The position numbers were made by a program, and so were the translations under genes. DNA of 32,159 bases from Planctomycetaceae bacterium. Its GTDB lineage: Bacteria > Planctomycetota > Planctomycetia > Pirellulales > Pirellulaceae. Location: positions 1 through 32,159 of the forward strand of contig JAAEMV010000002.1 in NCBI GenBank assembly GCA_024225195.1, in the 5' to 3' direction. The first letter of the stretch is position 1. Each line of letters opens with the position of its first letter. The notes beneath the pieces were generated by a model. The model was given only the letters and a program-made list of their open reading frames with translations, did not search any database and was not told the DNA's origin. Of the stretch, positions 9,041-16,761 are shown one piece after another.

Positions 9041-9838
9041 ATGCAGCGGGCTCGTTTAATTATCGATCCACCCTCGACTGGCAGTTGGAACATGGCAGTC
9101 GATCAGGCGATTTTGGAAACCGCCGATCTGACTGGTTTGGTCACGCTCCGTTTTTACCAGTGGAGCCAACCGACATTGTCGCTTGGGTACTTTCAAAAAC
9201 ACGCCGACCGAGAACAGCATCCCTCCAGCCTGAACTGCCCACTAGTTCGGCGCCGCACTGGGGGCGGCGCGATCGTACACGATCGCGAACTCACCTACAG
9301 CCTTTGCGTACCGAGTTCCAACCGCTGGTCATCGCAAAATGAAGAACTCTACGACGCGATTCACAAAATAATCATCGGTGTTTTTAAAGAGGATGGCCTA
9401 ACAACTGCTTTGTATCGTGATTCGACGGCCGCTGCGAACCTCGCCGAACATCCGCCCGAACTGCATGGCATTGGAAATTCTCCCAGTCCAGTCGACCCCA
9501 AGGCGTTTCTGTGTTTCCGGCGACGCTCTCCAGGAGACGTTGTTTTTAATGGACATAAGATTGTTGGAAGTGCCCAACGGCGGTTGAAGAACTCCCTGCT
9601 TCAACACGGCAGTGTCTTGTATGGGAAGTCTAGTTCCGCCCCGGAATTGTACGGCATCAACGATCTTAGTGGTTCGAAATACACCTTTGCTGAGCTGGCA
9701 AGTCGCCTTCTGCCCTCAATTGAAAATTATTTAGGGACCAACATGGATCGGCAAAATTTGACGGAACCGGAAAATATAGCGGTCAAACGAGTCCAAAATA
9801 GCCACTTTAGAAACCCTAAATGGCTTAACCGGAGCTAG
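9041..9838 (+). CDS. LipM/LplA-family lipoyl/octanoyl transferase
   Basis: This is a biotin/lipoate A/B ligase-family protein (265 residues) that attaches octanoyl or lipoyl groups to carrier lysines, most likely on the nearby GcvH. The acyl-binding motif RRRTGGGAIVHDRELTYS lies at about 70-87, and the conserved Lys173 is in NGHKIVGSAQRR. A Cys (Cys158, in FLCFRRRSPGDV) sits about 15 residues before that Lys, as in LipM octanoyltransferases, which form a thioester on this Cys, rather than in ATP-dependent LplA. I therefore lean to LipM but cannot exclude LplA activity. ATG 9041 has AGGAAAA just upstream and starts 56 nt after gcvP. Most likely co-transcribed with it. Confidence 0.85.
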   Translation: MQRARLIIDPPSTGSWNMAVDQAILETADLTGLVTLRFYQWSQPTLSLGYFQKHADREQHPSSLNCPLVRRRTGGGAIVHDRELTYSLCVPSSNRWSSQNEELYDAIHKIIIGVFKEDGLTTALYRDSTAAANLAEHPPELHGIGNSPSPVDPKAFLCFRRRSPGDVVFNGHKIVGSAQRRLKNSLLQHGSVLYGKSSSAPELYGINDLSGSKYTFAELASRLLPSIENYLGTNMDRQNLTEPENIAVKRVQNSHFRNPKWLNRS

Positions 9839-10008
9839 ACCCGTCCTTATCTTCTCTAAATCAAATCTAATAAGTGGTCGCTTCCAAAAATTTGTTGTCA
9901 AATGTCAACATAGCGAACGAATTTCATCTACAATTAGCTGATGTTACACAGTTTGACTTTCCTTCTTTGTTGAACATAATGATGGAAATTCGAGGCTTAT
10001 TTTACTGT

Positions 10009-10037
10009 GTGTCGCAATTGAGGTGTTTTTGCGACAC
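10009..10037 (+). promoter_or_regulatory. 9-bp perfect hairpin in the leader of the FHA gene
   Basis: GTGTCGCAA (10009-10017) pairs with TTGCGACAC (10029-10037) around an 11-nt loop. It sits 44 nt before the FHA start codon and no T-run follows. It could be an operator or an mRNA leader structure. Confidence 0.5.
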
Positions 10038-10081
10038 GGAATGAGTCACAGGCGATCCTGAAATCGAGGGGACGAAACGGA

Positions 10082-10735
10082 ATGCAAGTAGTTTTAAGAG
10101 TTGTCGGTGGTAAGAATGATGGTCGTGAGATCACTATTGCTGTTCCGAGATTCATCATCGGACGTGGAGATACCGCCCATCTTAGGCCTGCCAGCGACTT
10201 AGTTAGTCGCGAACATTGTGAAATTCTTTTCGGTGACGGAAAAGTAGTGATCAACGACCTTGCCAGTCGAAACGGAACATTTGTTAATGGTAAGCAACTG
10301 ACCGAAACCCATGCGGCCAAATCTGGCGATTCACTTCGGATTGGCCGCCTCCAGTTTGAGGTCGTAATTGACCCAGTTAAGGCAAGTGCCAAGAAACCAA
10401 GAGTTGGTGATGTGGTCGAAGCCGCTGCAAGAACTGCACAAAATAAAAGACCTTCGCTCGAAGACAGTATTACCGACTGGCTTACCGACGCAGAAGACGA
10501 TCCCAACACCGCTGAACGCGACGCCATTGCCTCTTCTGAAACCATTCAGTTGAATCTTGAGGAAACGAGTGTTTTCGGCACATCTAAAAAAGATTCGACC
10601 GCGGAAAATAGTGGAGACGAAGAATCACCTTCCGAAGATGGTCCAAAAAAGTTACCACCCATGCCCAAACATCAGCATGACAACTCAACAAGCGCCGCCG
10701 ATGATGTCTTGAAAAAGTTCTTCAACCGTCGTTAA
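10082..10735 (+). CDS. FHA-domain protein
   Basis: The first 95 or so residues form a forkhead-associated domain, a module that binds phosphothreonine peptides. All core features are visible: Gly-Arg in FIIGRGD (Arg28), Ser-Arg-Glu-His (42-45), and Asn-Gly-Thr plus Asn-Gly in SRNGTFVNG (64-70). The rest (about 100-217) is acidic and low in complexity, without a second known domain, and ends in a short basic KKFFNRR tail. It is probably a cytoplasmic phospho-reader for a Ser/Thr kinase encoded elsewhere. AGGGGACG precedes ATG 10082. A strong terminator follows, so it is a single-gene unit or the last of one. Fold call is firm; partner unknown. Confidence 0.9.
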   Translation: MQVVLRVVGGKNDGREITIAVPRFIIGRGDTAHLRPASDLVSREHCEILFGDGKVVINDLASRNGTFVNGKQLTETHAAKSGDSLRIGRLQFEVVIDPVKASAKKPRVGDVVEAAARTAQNKRPSLEDSITDWLTDAEDDPNTAERDAIASSETIQLNLEETSVFGTSKKDSTAENSGDEESPSEDGPKKLPPMPKHQHDNSTSAADDVLKKFFNRR

Positions 10736-10767
10736 ACGATATTACGCTGACAACTGAGATCTCCCAC

Positions 10768-10803
10768 AGAGCCATTCTTTACCAAGAAGCGGCTCTTTTT
10801 TTT
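10768..10803 (+). terminator. Rho-independent terminator after the FHA gene
   Basis: AGAGCC (10768-10773) pairs with GGCTCT (10791-10796), with an inner TTCTT/AAGAA pairing and a 4-nt loop. Eight T follow at 10796-10803. It separates the FHA gene from the sigma-factor unit. Confidence 0.9.
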
Positions 10804-10860
10804 GTTTTTTCAATATATTTGCCAATTTCAATCCCCTCGAATCGAAATAGGAATGTCTCA

Positions 10861-10952
10861 GCCTACAGACAATTGTAGGCGAATATTCCAAAAATACTCA
10901 AAAATCGCAGCGATCTGAAAACCTTAGCTGAACTTTATGAGTATTGCCTACA
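10861..10952. promoter_or_regulatory. Repeated GCCTACA motif upstream of the ECF sigma gene
   Basis: GCCTACA occurs at 10861-10867, inverted (TGTAGGC) at 10874-10880, and direct again at 10946-10952. The last two copies are each joined to related A/T-rich flanks (GAATATT at 10881-10887; GAGTATT at 10939-10945), making a larger imperfect inverted repeat. The arrangement suggests a regulator-binding region or nested hairpins just before the gene. No clear promoter hexamers were identified. Confidence 0.4.
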
Positions 10953-10967
10953 TAATTCTGAAAGCGA

Positions 10968-11525
10968 GTGTGCAATTTGGCTGAAGAACTTCCAATTTTG
11001 GTGAACCAGTGTATCGCGGGGGATCAGCTTTCCTTCAGTAAATTAATCCGTCGATTCCGCGGACAGGTTTACGGCCTTTGCTTTCGCATGCTTGGGCAGC
11101 GAGAAGACGCTGAAGACGCCATGCAGGAAACCTTTGTTCGTGTCGCGAAAAACCTCCATCGCTGGGATCCAGAGCGAGCCTTCGAGCCTTGGCTGTTAAC
11201 AATTGCCGGTAACCGCTGCCGAACTCGCTTAGCCCAGCGAATGCGTCGTCCCGGAACACTAACCCTCGATCATCCCGTTGCAGATCATTCTGTAGATGAA
11301 AGCAAAGCCAAACTTCTCTCCGAGGAACTGGACCACGCGCTCCTAACGGTTAGAAAAGAGTATCGCGACGCATTCGTGTTATTCCACAAAAATGAAATGT
11401 GTTACAACGAAATCAGCGAGTCACTCGATATTCCATTGGGAACCGTGAAGACCTGGGTTCACCGGGCACGGCGCGAGCTGATCATGAAATTACGTACACG
11501 AGGAGTGCTAAATGAAGAGAACTGA
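10968..11525 (+). CDS. ECF-type RNA polymerase sigma factor
   Basis: This 185-residue sigma-70 family protein has only regions 2 and 4, as in ECF sigma factors. Region 2 (about 22-90) shows the core-binding segment FRMLGQREDAEDAMQETFV and the -10 recognition part FEPWLLTIAGNRCRTRLA. Region 4 (about 125-180) has the helix-turn-helix YNEISESLDIPLGTVKTWVHRARREL. It directs polymerase to promoters of an envelope or stress regulon and is held inactive by its anti-sigma partner. That partner's gene starts 14 nt before this one ends, a sign of coupled translation. The start is uncertain: GTG at 10968 is given, TTG at 10977 is possible, and neither has a good ribosome site. Confidence 0.92.
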   Translation: MCNLAEELPILVNQCIAGDQLSFSKLIRRFRGQVYGLCFRMLGQREDAEDAMQETFVRVAKNLHRWDPERAFEPWLLTIAGNRCRTRLAQRMRRPGTLTLDHPVADHSVDESKAKLLSEELDHALLTVRKEYRDAFVLFHKNEMCYNEISESLDIPLGTVKTWVHRARRELIMKLRTRGVLNEEN

Positions 11526-12234
11526 CACCCTCCATTGCAGCGATTTTGAGAACCGCATTCACCAACTTCTGGATGACCGTTTAATTTTGAGTGCTGACGC
11601 AAGGCTTACTGAACACGCTACCCGATGCTCCGAATGCTCGGTGTTGCTGCAAGATTACGAAAAAATGGAATCAGCTTTTGCATGCGACACCACTGTTCAA
11701 GGACTGCCTGCTCCCGCCTCAGTGATTACCACCGAATTTCTTACACGGAACACGAGTATCATTTTGGCGTTAGTCGCGACACTCGTAATCTCATTGAATA
11801 TTTACAGCAGCTACCTAATTAAGATTAATCCTCCTGCTGTAGTTGTTGCCAAAATAACGACTCCCCCCGCTATTGGTCTGTTTAGCACCGAGTCGGTGCC
11901 AGCAAAGACAACTCGCCGCGAAACGAAACGCACAACGGTAACACCTTCCGATTCACAATCGCTCTTCGAATTTTCGCTTGCTCACTCAATCCATGGGCCT
12001 GAGTTCCCCGGAATTCCCACTTGGCAATCGATCTCTCCTCAATTTGAGTTACTTAAACCCTGGATAGATCGCTCCAAACCACTTTTAGATTACTCGCCCG
12101 CACTTTTCCCGGTTTGCAATCTTGGTTATCAATGGACTGAAACGATCAAAATTATCCAACAGTCACTTCTCGATTCCAACAAACAACCGGGAATCGGTAA
12201 ATGGGAACAATCGACTAACTTTAGAACTGCATAA
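11512..12234 (+). CDS. Zinc-finger transmembrane anti-sigma factor
   Basis: The 240-residue protein has an N-terminal anti-sigma zinc-binding pattern H-x3-C-x2-C (His35, Cys39, Cys42). One membrane-spanning segment follows (about 82-103), then a C-terminal part of about 135 residues that would lie outside the inner membrane. That outer part matches no domain I recognise; it has scattered aromatics and prolines. By family precedent the inner domain sequesters the sigma factor until a signal reaches the outer part. ATG 11512 has GAGGAG shortly upstream, located inside the end of the sigma gene. Position, size and motif make the call fairly sure; the signal is unknown. Confidence 0.85.
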   Translation: MKRTDTLHCSDFENRIHQLLDDRLILSADARLTEHATRCSECSVLLQDYEKMESAFACDTTVQGLPAPASVITTEFLTRNTSIILALVATLVISLNIYSSYLIKINPPAVVVAKITTPPAIGLFSTESVPAKTTRRETKRTTVTPSDSQSLFEFSLAHSIHGPEFPGIPTWQSISPQFELLKPWIDRSKPLLDYSPALFPVCNLGYQWTETIKIIQQSLLDSNKQPGIGKWEQSTNFRTA

Positions 12235-12416
12235 TTTGCTTTGAAAGACGCTTTCCAGTTCGCCCGCTTGCATCAAACCCGCAGCTAGTTTGCCAGCACC
12301 GCCCAAACCTCCTCACTGATCTTGCGGCGACGTTTCAGTTTCTCTAACTTTCCTCGAGTTTATCCGCGTGTTCGCGCTAAAACGGAACGCCGGACAGCTG
12401 TTTTCAACTTGAGCAA

Positions 12417-13211
12417 ATGACGAGAAATGCAACCATGTTCCCAGCGACAAACGCTTCACTTCGCTACCTAACGATTCTCTCTGTTGGTGCGTTGGCAATG
12501 CTCATCCTCACAGTATCGACAGGATGTAAACTTGGTGCCAACCGACATAATGCCATCGGATGCCAAGCCTACAATCAGGGACAAATCACAACAGCGATCG
12601 CAGAATTCAACAAAGCGATTGAAATGAATCCAAACGACGCCGATGCCATCTACAACCTTGGTGCAAGCTATTACGCCCTCGGCAAGCAAACAAAAAACCT
12701 TCAAGCAACACAAAGTGCCGAACAACTCTATCGACGCACGATAGCCATTGATGATCAACATCAAGAAGCCCATCGCTCACTGGCCGTGTTGCTGATTGAG
12801 ACCGGTCAGGAACAATATGCTTTTGACCTCATTAGCTCATGGAAAAATCGCTATCCAACCTCGACCGAACCAGTCGTGGAATTGGCCAAACTCTATCAGG
12901 AATATGGCGACAACAGTCGTGCCGCTGATCTGCTTGTTGACGCACTAAAAATCAATCCAAATGATGTCCAGGTTTTAGCGGCAATGGGATCAGTCAGGGA
13001 AGCTCAAGGTCAGGCTAAATTAGCGTTGGACAGCTACGCCAGAGCACTCCAGGTAAATCCGAAGCAGCCTCAAATCGCAGCAAAAGTGGCCAGCCTACAA
13101 AACCAATTGGTTCAACAATTCGGCTACAACTCTCCGACTGGCGTTACCGCGAACGCAGCGACCCCCGCTCCCGCGAGATATGGCTCAACAACTCCCTACT
13201 CGAAGTTTTAA
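12417..13211 (+). CDS. TPR-repeat lipoprotein-like protein
   Basis: This 264-residue exported protein has a hydrophobic N-terminal segment (about 15-38) ending at a Cys in VSTGCKLG. The site is compatible with lipidation, though Ser at -3 is not the classic lipobox. The rest is mostly tetratricopeptide repeats (about 40-230); clear copies are AIAEFNKAIEMNPNDADAIY, AADLLVDALKINPNDVQVLA and ALDSYARALQVNPKQPQIAA. TPR proteins act as scaffolds, here at the membrane or in the periplasm. The last 30 residues are a Thr/Ala/Pro-rich tail. It follows the anti-sigma gene by 182 nt on the same strand, so it might be a target of that sigma factor; this is inference. ATG 12435 is an alternative start. Confidence 0.85.
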   Translation: MTRNATMFPATNASLRYLTILSVGALAMLILTVSTGCKLGANRHNAIGCQAYNQGQITTAIAEFNKAIEMNPNDADAIYNLGASYYALGKQTKNLQATQSAEQLYRRTIAIDDQHQEAHRSLAVLLIETGQEQYAFDLISSWKNRYPTSTEPVVELAKLYQEYGDNSRAADLLVDALKINPNDVQVLAAMGSVREAQGQAKLALDSYARALQVNPKQPQIAAKVASLQNQLVQQFGYNSPTGVTANAATPAPARYGSTTPYSKF

Positions 13212-13772
13212 TTTGAGAACGAGCGAGAGCCTGAAAAGAGCAGCCTTTTTCGAATTCCATCGCATTCCCCAGATTGATTCGATAAAAATTTCAAACCGAA
13301 AAAACTACCTAAACCGAATCAATTCCGAGGCTTTTCTTGCCTACTCTTTCAGCGGCTAAGGGCATCCTGAGCTCTGCGGAGGAATTGACACTATAAATGA
13401 CGATTAACGTCAATGCAGTTGCCCCAAGAAAGCACGCGCTGTGCAGCGTACTTTCAAATCTTAAATTGTCCGTGGGATCTTAAACGGAAACTACGTCTTG
13501 GCTTTCCCTTGCCGCACTTTTCACCCTCATAATCGACGTTTAGAATCGGTCAAGTTCGGTCGGCATGGCTTTTTTCTGCTCCGAATCCAATTGGTTTTTG
13601 TAAGACAAAACTGGAAGGACGCCTTTACTGATTCTACGATCAGGACGAGGTGCAACTGACGCCTGTGATTTCGAGATTCCTGAATCTAGGTTTAATTTTC
13701 CCACCAGATAACACTCCAAACTAATTCGCCGAATATTTTCGCGTCTTTTTTTCGACATCCTTTGAGACAACC
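13212..13772. other. 561-bp intergenic region before serC
   Basis: I see no supportable gene or known RNA here. A minus-strand frame at 13540-13788 overlaps the serC start and looks random. Short palindromes occur: TGACG/CGTCA at about 13397-13411, nested inside ATTGAC/GTCAAT, and CGCTG/CAGCG near 13437-13448. The serC promoter and a long leader probably lie here. Confidence 0.5.
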
Positions 13773-14876
13773 ATGACCAAGACGACATCTCGCGTATTTA
13801 ATTTTTCAGCAGGGCCAGCAGTACTTCCCGAGGTCGTATTAGAGCAAATTCAAAGTGAAATGCTTTCTCTTCCCGGCGTCGGCTCGAGTGTTCTTGAAAT
13901 TAGCCATCGGAGTAAGGATTTCGATGAGATCCTTAATGATGCAACCTCTCGAATTGCTGAGCTGACCAACCTACCGGACACTCACGAAGTACTCTTTCTG
14001 CAGGGCGGCAGCGCACTTCAGAATGTCATGATGCCGATGAATTTTTTAACCGAAAAAAGTCAGACAGCGGATGTCATTGTGACGGGTGCATGGGGTAAAA
14101 AAACTGCCGCCGAGGTCTCTCGATTTGGAAACCTCAACATTGCTTGGGATGGCAACGACTCGAGTTACAACAAAGTGCCAAAACAAGACGAACTACAACT
14201 AACTCCAAACGCAGCCTATTGCCACTTAACCTCCAATGAAACCATACACGGAGTTAAGTACTGGGATTTACCCGAGACGGGAGACGTTCCACTACTGGTC
14301 GATAAGTCATCCGATCTTTTTTCAGAACCGATCGACATTGAGAAATACGGATTAATTTACGCCTGTGCCCAAAAAAATGCAGGGATCGCAGGAGTGAATG
14401 TTTTGATTTTGAAAAAAGAACTACTAGACCGCTGCGATGATCGCTTGCCAAGTTATCTCGATTATTCAAAGCATTCGAAAGCTGGTTCACGATTCAATAC
14501 GCCACCAACCTTTGCGATCTATGTGACCGGCCTCGTTTGTAAATGGCTACAAGAAGAAAAAGGCGGGTTGGCGAGTATCAGTCAATTTAATCAGGACAAG
14601 GCAAGCCTTCTGTACAACGAGATTGACCAAAGCAATGGTTTCTACTCGGGCCATGCTGCAAAAGATGACCGATCGATTATGAACGTTGTGTTCACATTGA
14701 AGACCGAAGATTTAGAAACCCAATTCCTCACCGAAGCAACTCAAGCGGGTTTGACCACTCTCAAGGGACACAGAAGCCTCGGAGGAATTCGTGCGTCGAT
14801 CTACAACGCAATGCCGATCGAGGGCGTTGAATCACTAGCTCAATTCATGGCAGATTTTGCCCGGAAGAACGGTTAA
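13773..14876 (+). CDS. serC: Phosphoserine aminotransferase
   Basis: SerC is a PLP enzyme that makes phosphoserine from 3-phosphohydroxypyruvate and glutamate, the second step of serine synthesis (and related steps in pyridoxal phosphate synthesis). The 367-residue protein starts with the typical FNFSAGPAVLPEVVLEQIQ. It shows GGSALQ (78-83), the HLTSNETIHGV substrate loop (151-161), and the PLP Lys201 in CAQKNAGIAG. Length is normal. It is followed after only 17 nt by serA, so the two are almost certainly one transcript. No strong ribosome site is seen before ATG 13773, but the N-terminus fits the family exactly. Confidence 0.96.
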   Translation: MTKTTSRVFNFSAGPAVLPEVVLEQIQSEMLSLPGVGSSVLEISHRSKDFDEILNDATSRIAELTNLPDTHEVLFLQGGSALQNVMMPMNFLTEKSQTADVIVTGAWGKKTAAEVSRFGNLNIAWDGNDSSYNKVPKQDELQLTPNAAYCHLTSNETIHGVKYWDLPETGDVPLLVDKSSDLFSEPIDIEKYGLIYACAQKNAGIAGVNVLILKKELLDRCDDRLPSYLDYSKHSKAGSRFNTPPTFAIYVTGLVCKWLQEEKGGLASISQFNQDKASLLYNEIDQSNGFYSGHAAKDDRSIMNVVFTLKTEDLETQFLTEATQAGLTTLKGHRSLGGIRASIYNAMPIEGVESLAQFMADFARKNG

Positions 14877-14893
14877 CAAAGGACGAAATCAAA

Positions 14894-16570
14894 ATGTCAG
14901 TTGCCACTCAACCACCGCTACAAACCTCTACAAAATCGAAAGACGACCCAATGGCGCGTATCATTGTTCTCGACGACCTAGCTGCAGAAGGCTTGGCCAA
15001 ACTGGAATCCGCGGAAGGAATAACTTTTGACATCAAAATTGGTCTCAAAGGTGAAGAACTTCGTGAAGCGCTTACCCACTATGACGGCGCGGTCTGTCGT
15101 AGCGGTGTGAAAATCACAGCCGAAACGCTGGAGGGAAATAAGTCACTCAAAGCCATCGTCCGTGCAGGGGTCGGAACAGACAATATCGATAAATCGACCG
15201 CGACGCTCCTGGGTATCGTCGTTATGAATACACCCGCTGGCAACACCATCAGCACGGCCGAACATACAATGGCCCTCTTGCTCGGCCTCTCTCGAAAGAT
15301 TGGCCCCGCCTACTCAAGCTTACAAGCTGGGCGATGGGATCGAAAGAAATTTAAAGGGTCCCAAGTCAGTGGCAAAACCCTCGGTATCGTCGGCCTGGGT
15401 CGAATTGGCTTGGAAGTGGCTTCGCGAGCACGGGCATTTGGCATGGATGTTATCGGCTATGATCCCTTCCTGTCGTCCGAACGAGCCGAGGATCTTGGCA
15501 TCACTAAAGTTGCCCAAGTAAGTGACCTTCTACCAAAAATTGACTACCTAACCGTGCATACACCTTTAACCCCCGAAACCAAGGGGCTGATTGGCCACGA
15601 GGAAGTCAAGTTAATGAAGCCGAACGCTAGACTGGTCAATTGTGCCCGCGGCGGCATCTACGACAACGATGCGTTAATTGCTGGGCTGGAATCCGGGCAA
15701 CTGGGCGGTGTTGCACTAGACGTTTACCCAGAAGAACCGTGCACCGACAATCCGCTTTTTCAAATGGACAATGTGCTGTGCACTCCGCATCTAGGTGCGA
15801 GCACTGATGAAGCTCAAATCGAAGTTGCGGTAGAGGCCGTCGACCTATTGGTTAATTTCTTGACCACCGGCGAAATTAAATCAGCAGTCAATACGATTTC
15901 GCTTGACCCAAAAACACTCAACGATCTCCGAAGCCATCTCGACGTTGCCCACCGACTTGGAGTTCTACTTGGGCAATGGCATGGCGCGGCAATCGAAAAA
16001 TGCGAACTTGAATTCCAGGGCGATATTTCAGAAAAAGATACGCGGCCTCTAGTCTCCGCATTCTGTGCAGGACTGCTCGGTCACGTGACCGACGATGCTA
16101 ACATTATCAACGCCGAGATGCTTTGCCGTGAACGAGGCATCGATATTTCCCGAACTTCCAATTCAGATACGGGTGACTTTAGCAGTTCTATTACCGCTAC
16201 GGTTTCCGGGGAAAGTGTCACGCGGACGGCAACAGGAACGCTGTTTGGAAAAAGCATGCCTCGGCTAGTCCGACTGGATGAGTATCGGACAGAAACTTAC
16301 ATGGATGGCAATCTTTTGATCTTCAACCACTCTGACATTCCAGGAATCATTGGCTACGTTGGTAGCGTGCTTGCCGAAGAACAGGTCAACATCGCTCAGA
16401 TGGCCGTCGGACGCGAGGGGGATCAGGGCGGATCGGCAATCGGCATTCTCAATGTGGACTCCATCGTTTCCACTCCAACACTCGAACGTGTGCTTGAAAA
16501 TGATGCCATCGACTCTGTACACCTAATTAATTTACCAGCCTTTGATGAGCTTCCTGATTGGCTGGTTTAA
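14894..16570 (+). CDS. serA: D-3-phosphoglycerate dehydrogenase, long form with ACT domain
   Basis: SerA oxidises 3-phosphoglycerate with NAD, the first step of serine synthesis. The chain (558 residues) holds the catalytic and NAD domains: GIVGLGRIG at 164-172, catalytic Arg252 in NCARGG, Glu281 in YPEEP and His299 in TPHLGAS. An intervening ASB-type domain (about 335-470) and a C-terminal ACT domain (about 485-556; FNHSDIPGIIGYVGSVL) follow. ACT domains usually bind serine for feedback inhibition. AAAGG lies about 11 nt upstream of ATG 14894. An internal ATG at 14951 (MARIIVLDD) matches the usual family N-terminus and may be the real start, since the first 19 residues look like non-domain sequence. 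Confidence 0.96.
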   Translation: MSVATQPPLQTSTKSKDDPMARIIVLDDLAAEGLAKLESAEGITFDIKIGLKGEELREALTHYDGAVCRSGVKITAETLEGNKSLKAIVRAGVGTDNIDKSTATLLGIVVMNTPAGNTISTAEHTMALLLGLSRKIGPAYSSLQAGRWDRKKFKGSQVSGKTLGIVGLGRIGLEVASRARAFGMDVIGYDPFLSSERAEDLGITKVAQVSDLLPKIDYLTVHTPLTPETKGLIGHEEVKLMKPNARLVNCARGGIYDNDALIAGLESGQLGGVALDVYPEEPCTDNPLFQMDNVLCTPHLGASTDEAQIEVAVEAVDLLVNFLTTGEIKSAVNTISLDPKTLNDLRSHLDVAHRLGVLLGQWHGAAIEKCELEFQGDISEKDTRPLVSAFCAGLLGHVTDDANIINAEMLCRERGIDISRTSNSDTGDFSSSITATVSGESVTRTATGTLFGKSMPRLVRLDEYRTETYMDGNLLIFNHSDIPGIIGYVGSVLAEEQVNIAQMAVGREGDQGGSAIGILNVDSIVSTPTLERVLENDAIDSVHLINLPAFDELPDWLV

Positions 16571-16616
16571 GACTAACCATCCGACCAAACTCACCAAAAC
16601 CAATTTGATTACGATC

Positions 16617-16652
16617 AAAGCCCGTGGCATTGTAAAATGCCGCGGGCTTTTT
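16617..16652 (+). terminator. Rho-independent terminator of serC-serA
   Basis: A 15-bp stem with one mismatch joins AAAGCCCGTGGCATT (16617-16631) to AATGCCGCGGGCTTT (16636-16650), with a GTAA loop and T residues after it. It ends the serC-serA unit 47 nt after the serA stop. Confidence 0.93.
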
Positions 16653-16761
16653 CGTCGACATCTTCTAGGTCTCTAACTACTCTAGAAGCAAACGGTTTGT
16701 ACAGATCTGCCCCCGAACCGCATCCAGCTCTTATTTCTTCTCGCATTACTCATACAAGACC

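Noticed and set aside
13540-13788. Minus-strand open frame of 82 codons before serC
   Set aside because: It overlaps the serC start, lacks a ribosome site and resembles random sequence.
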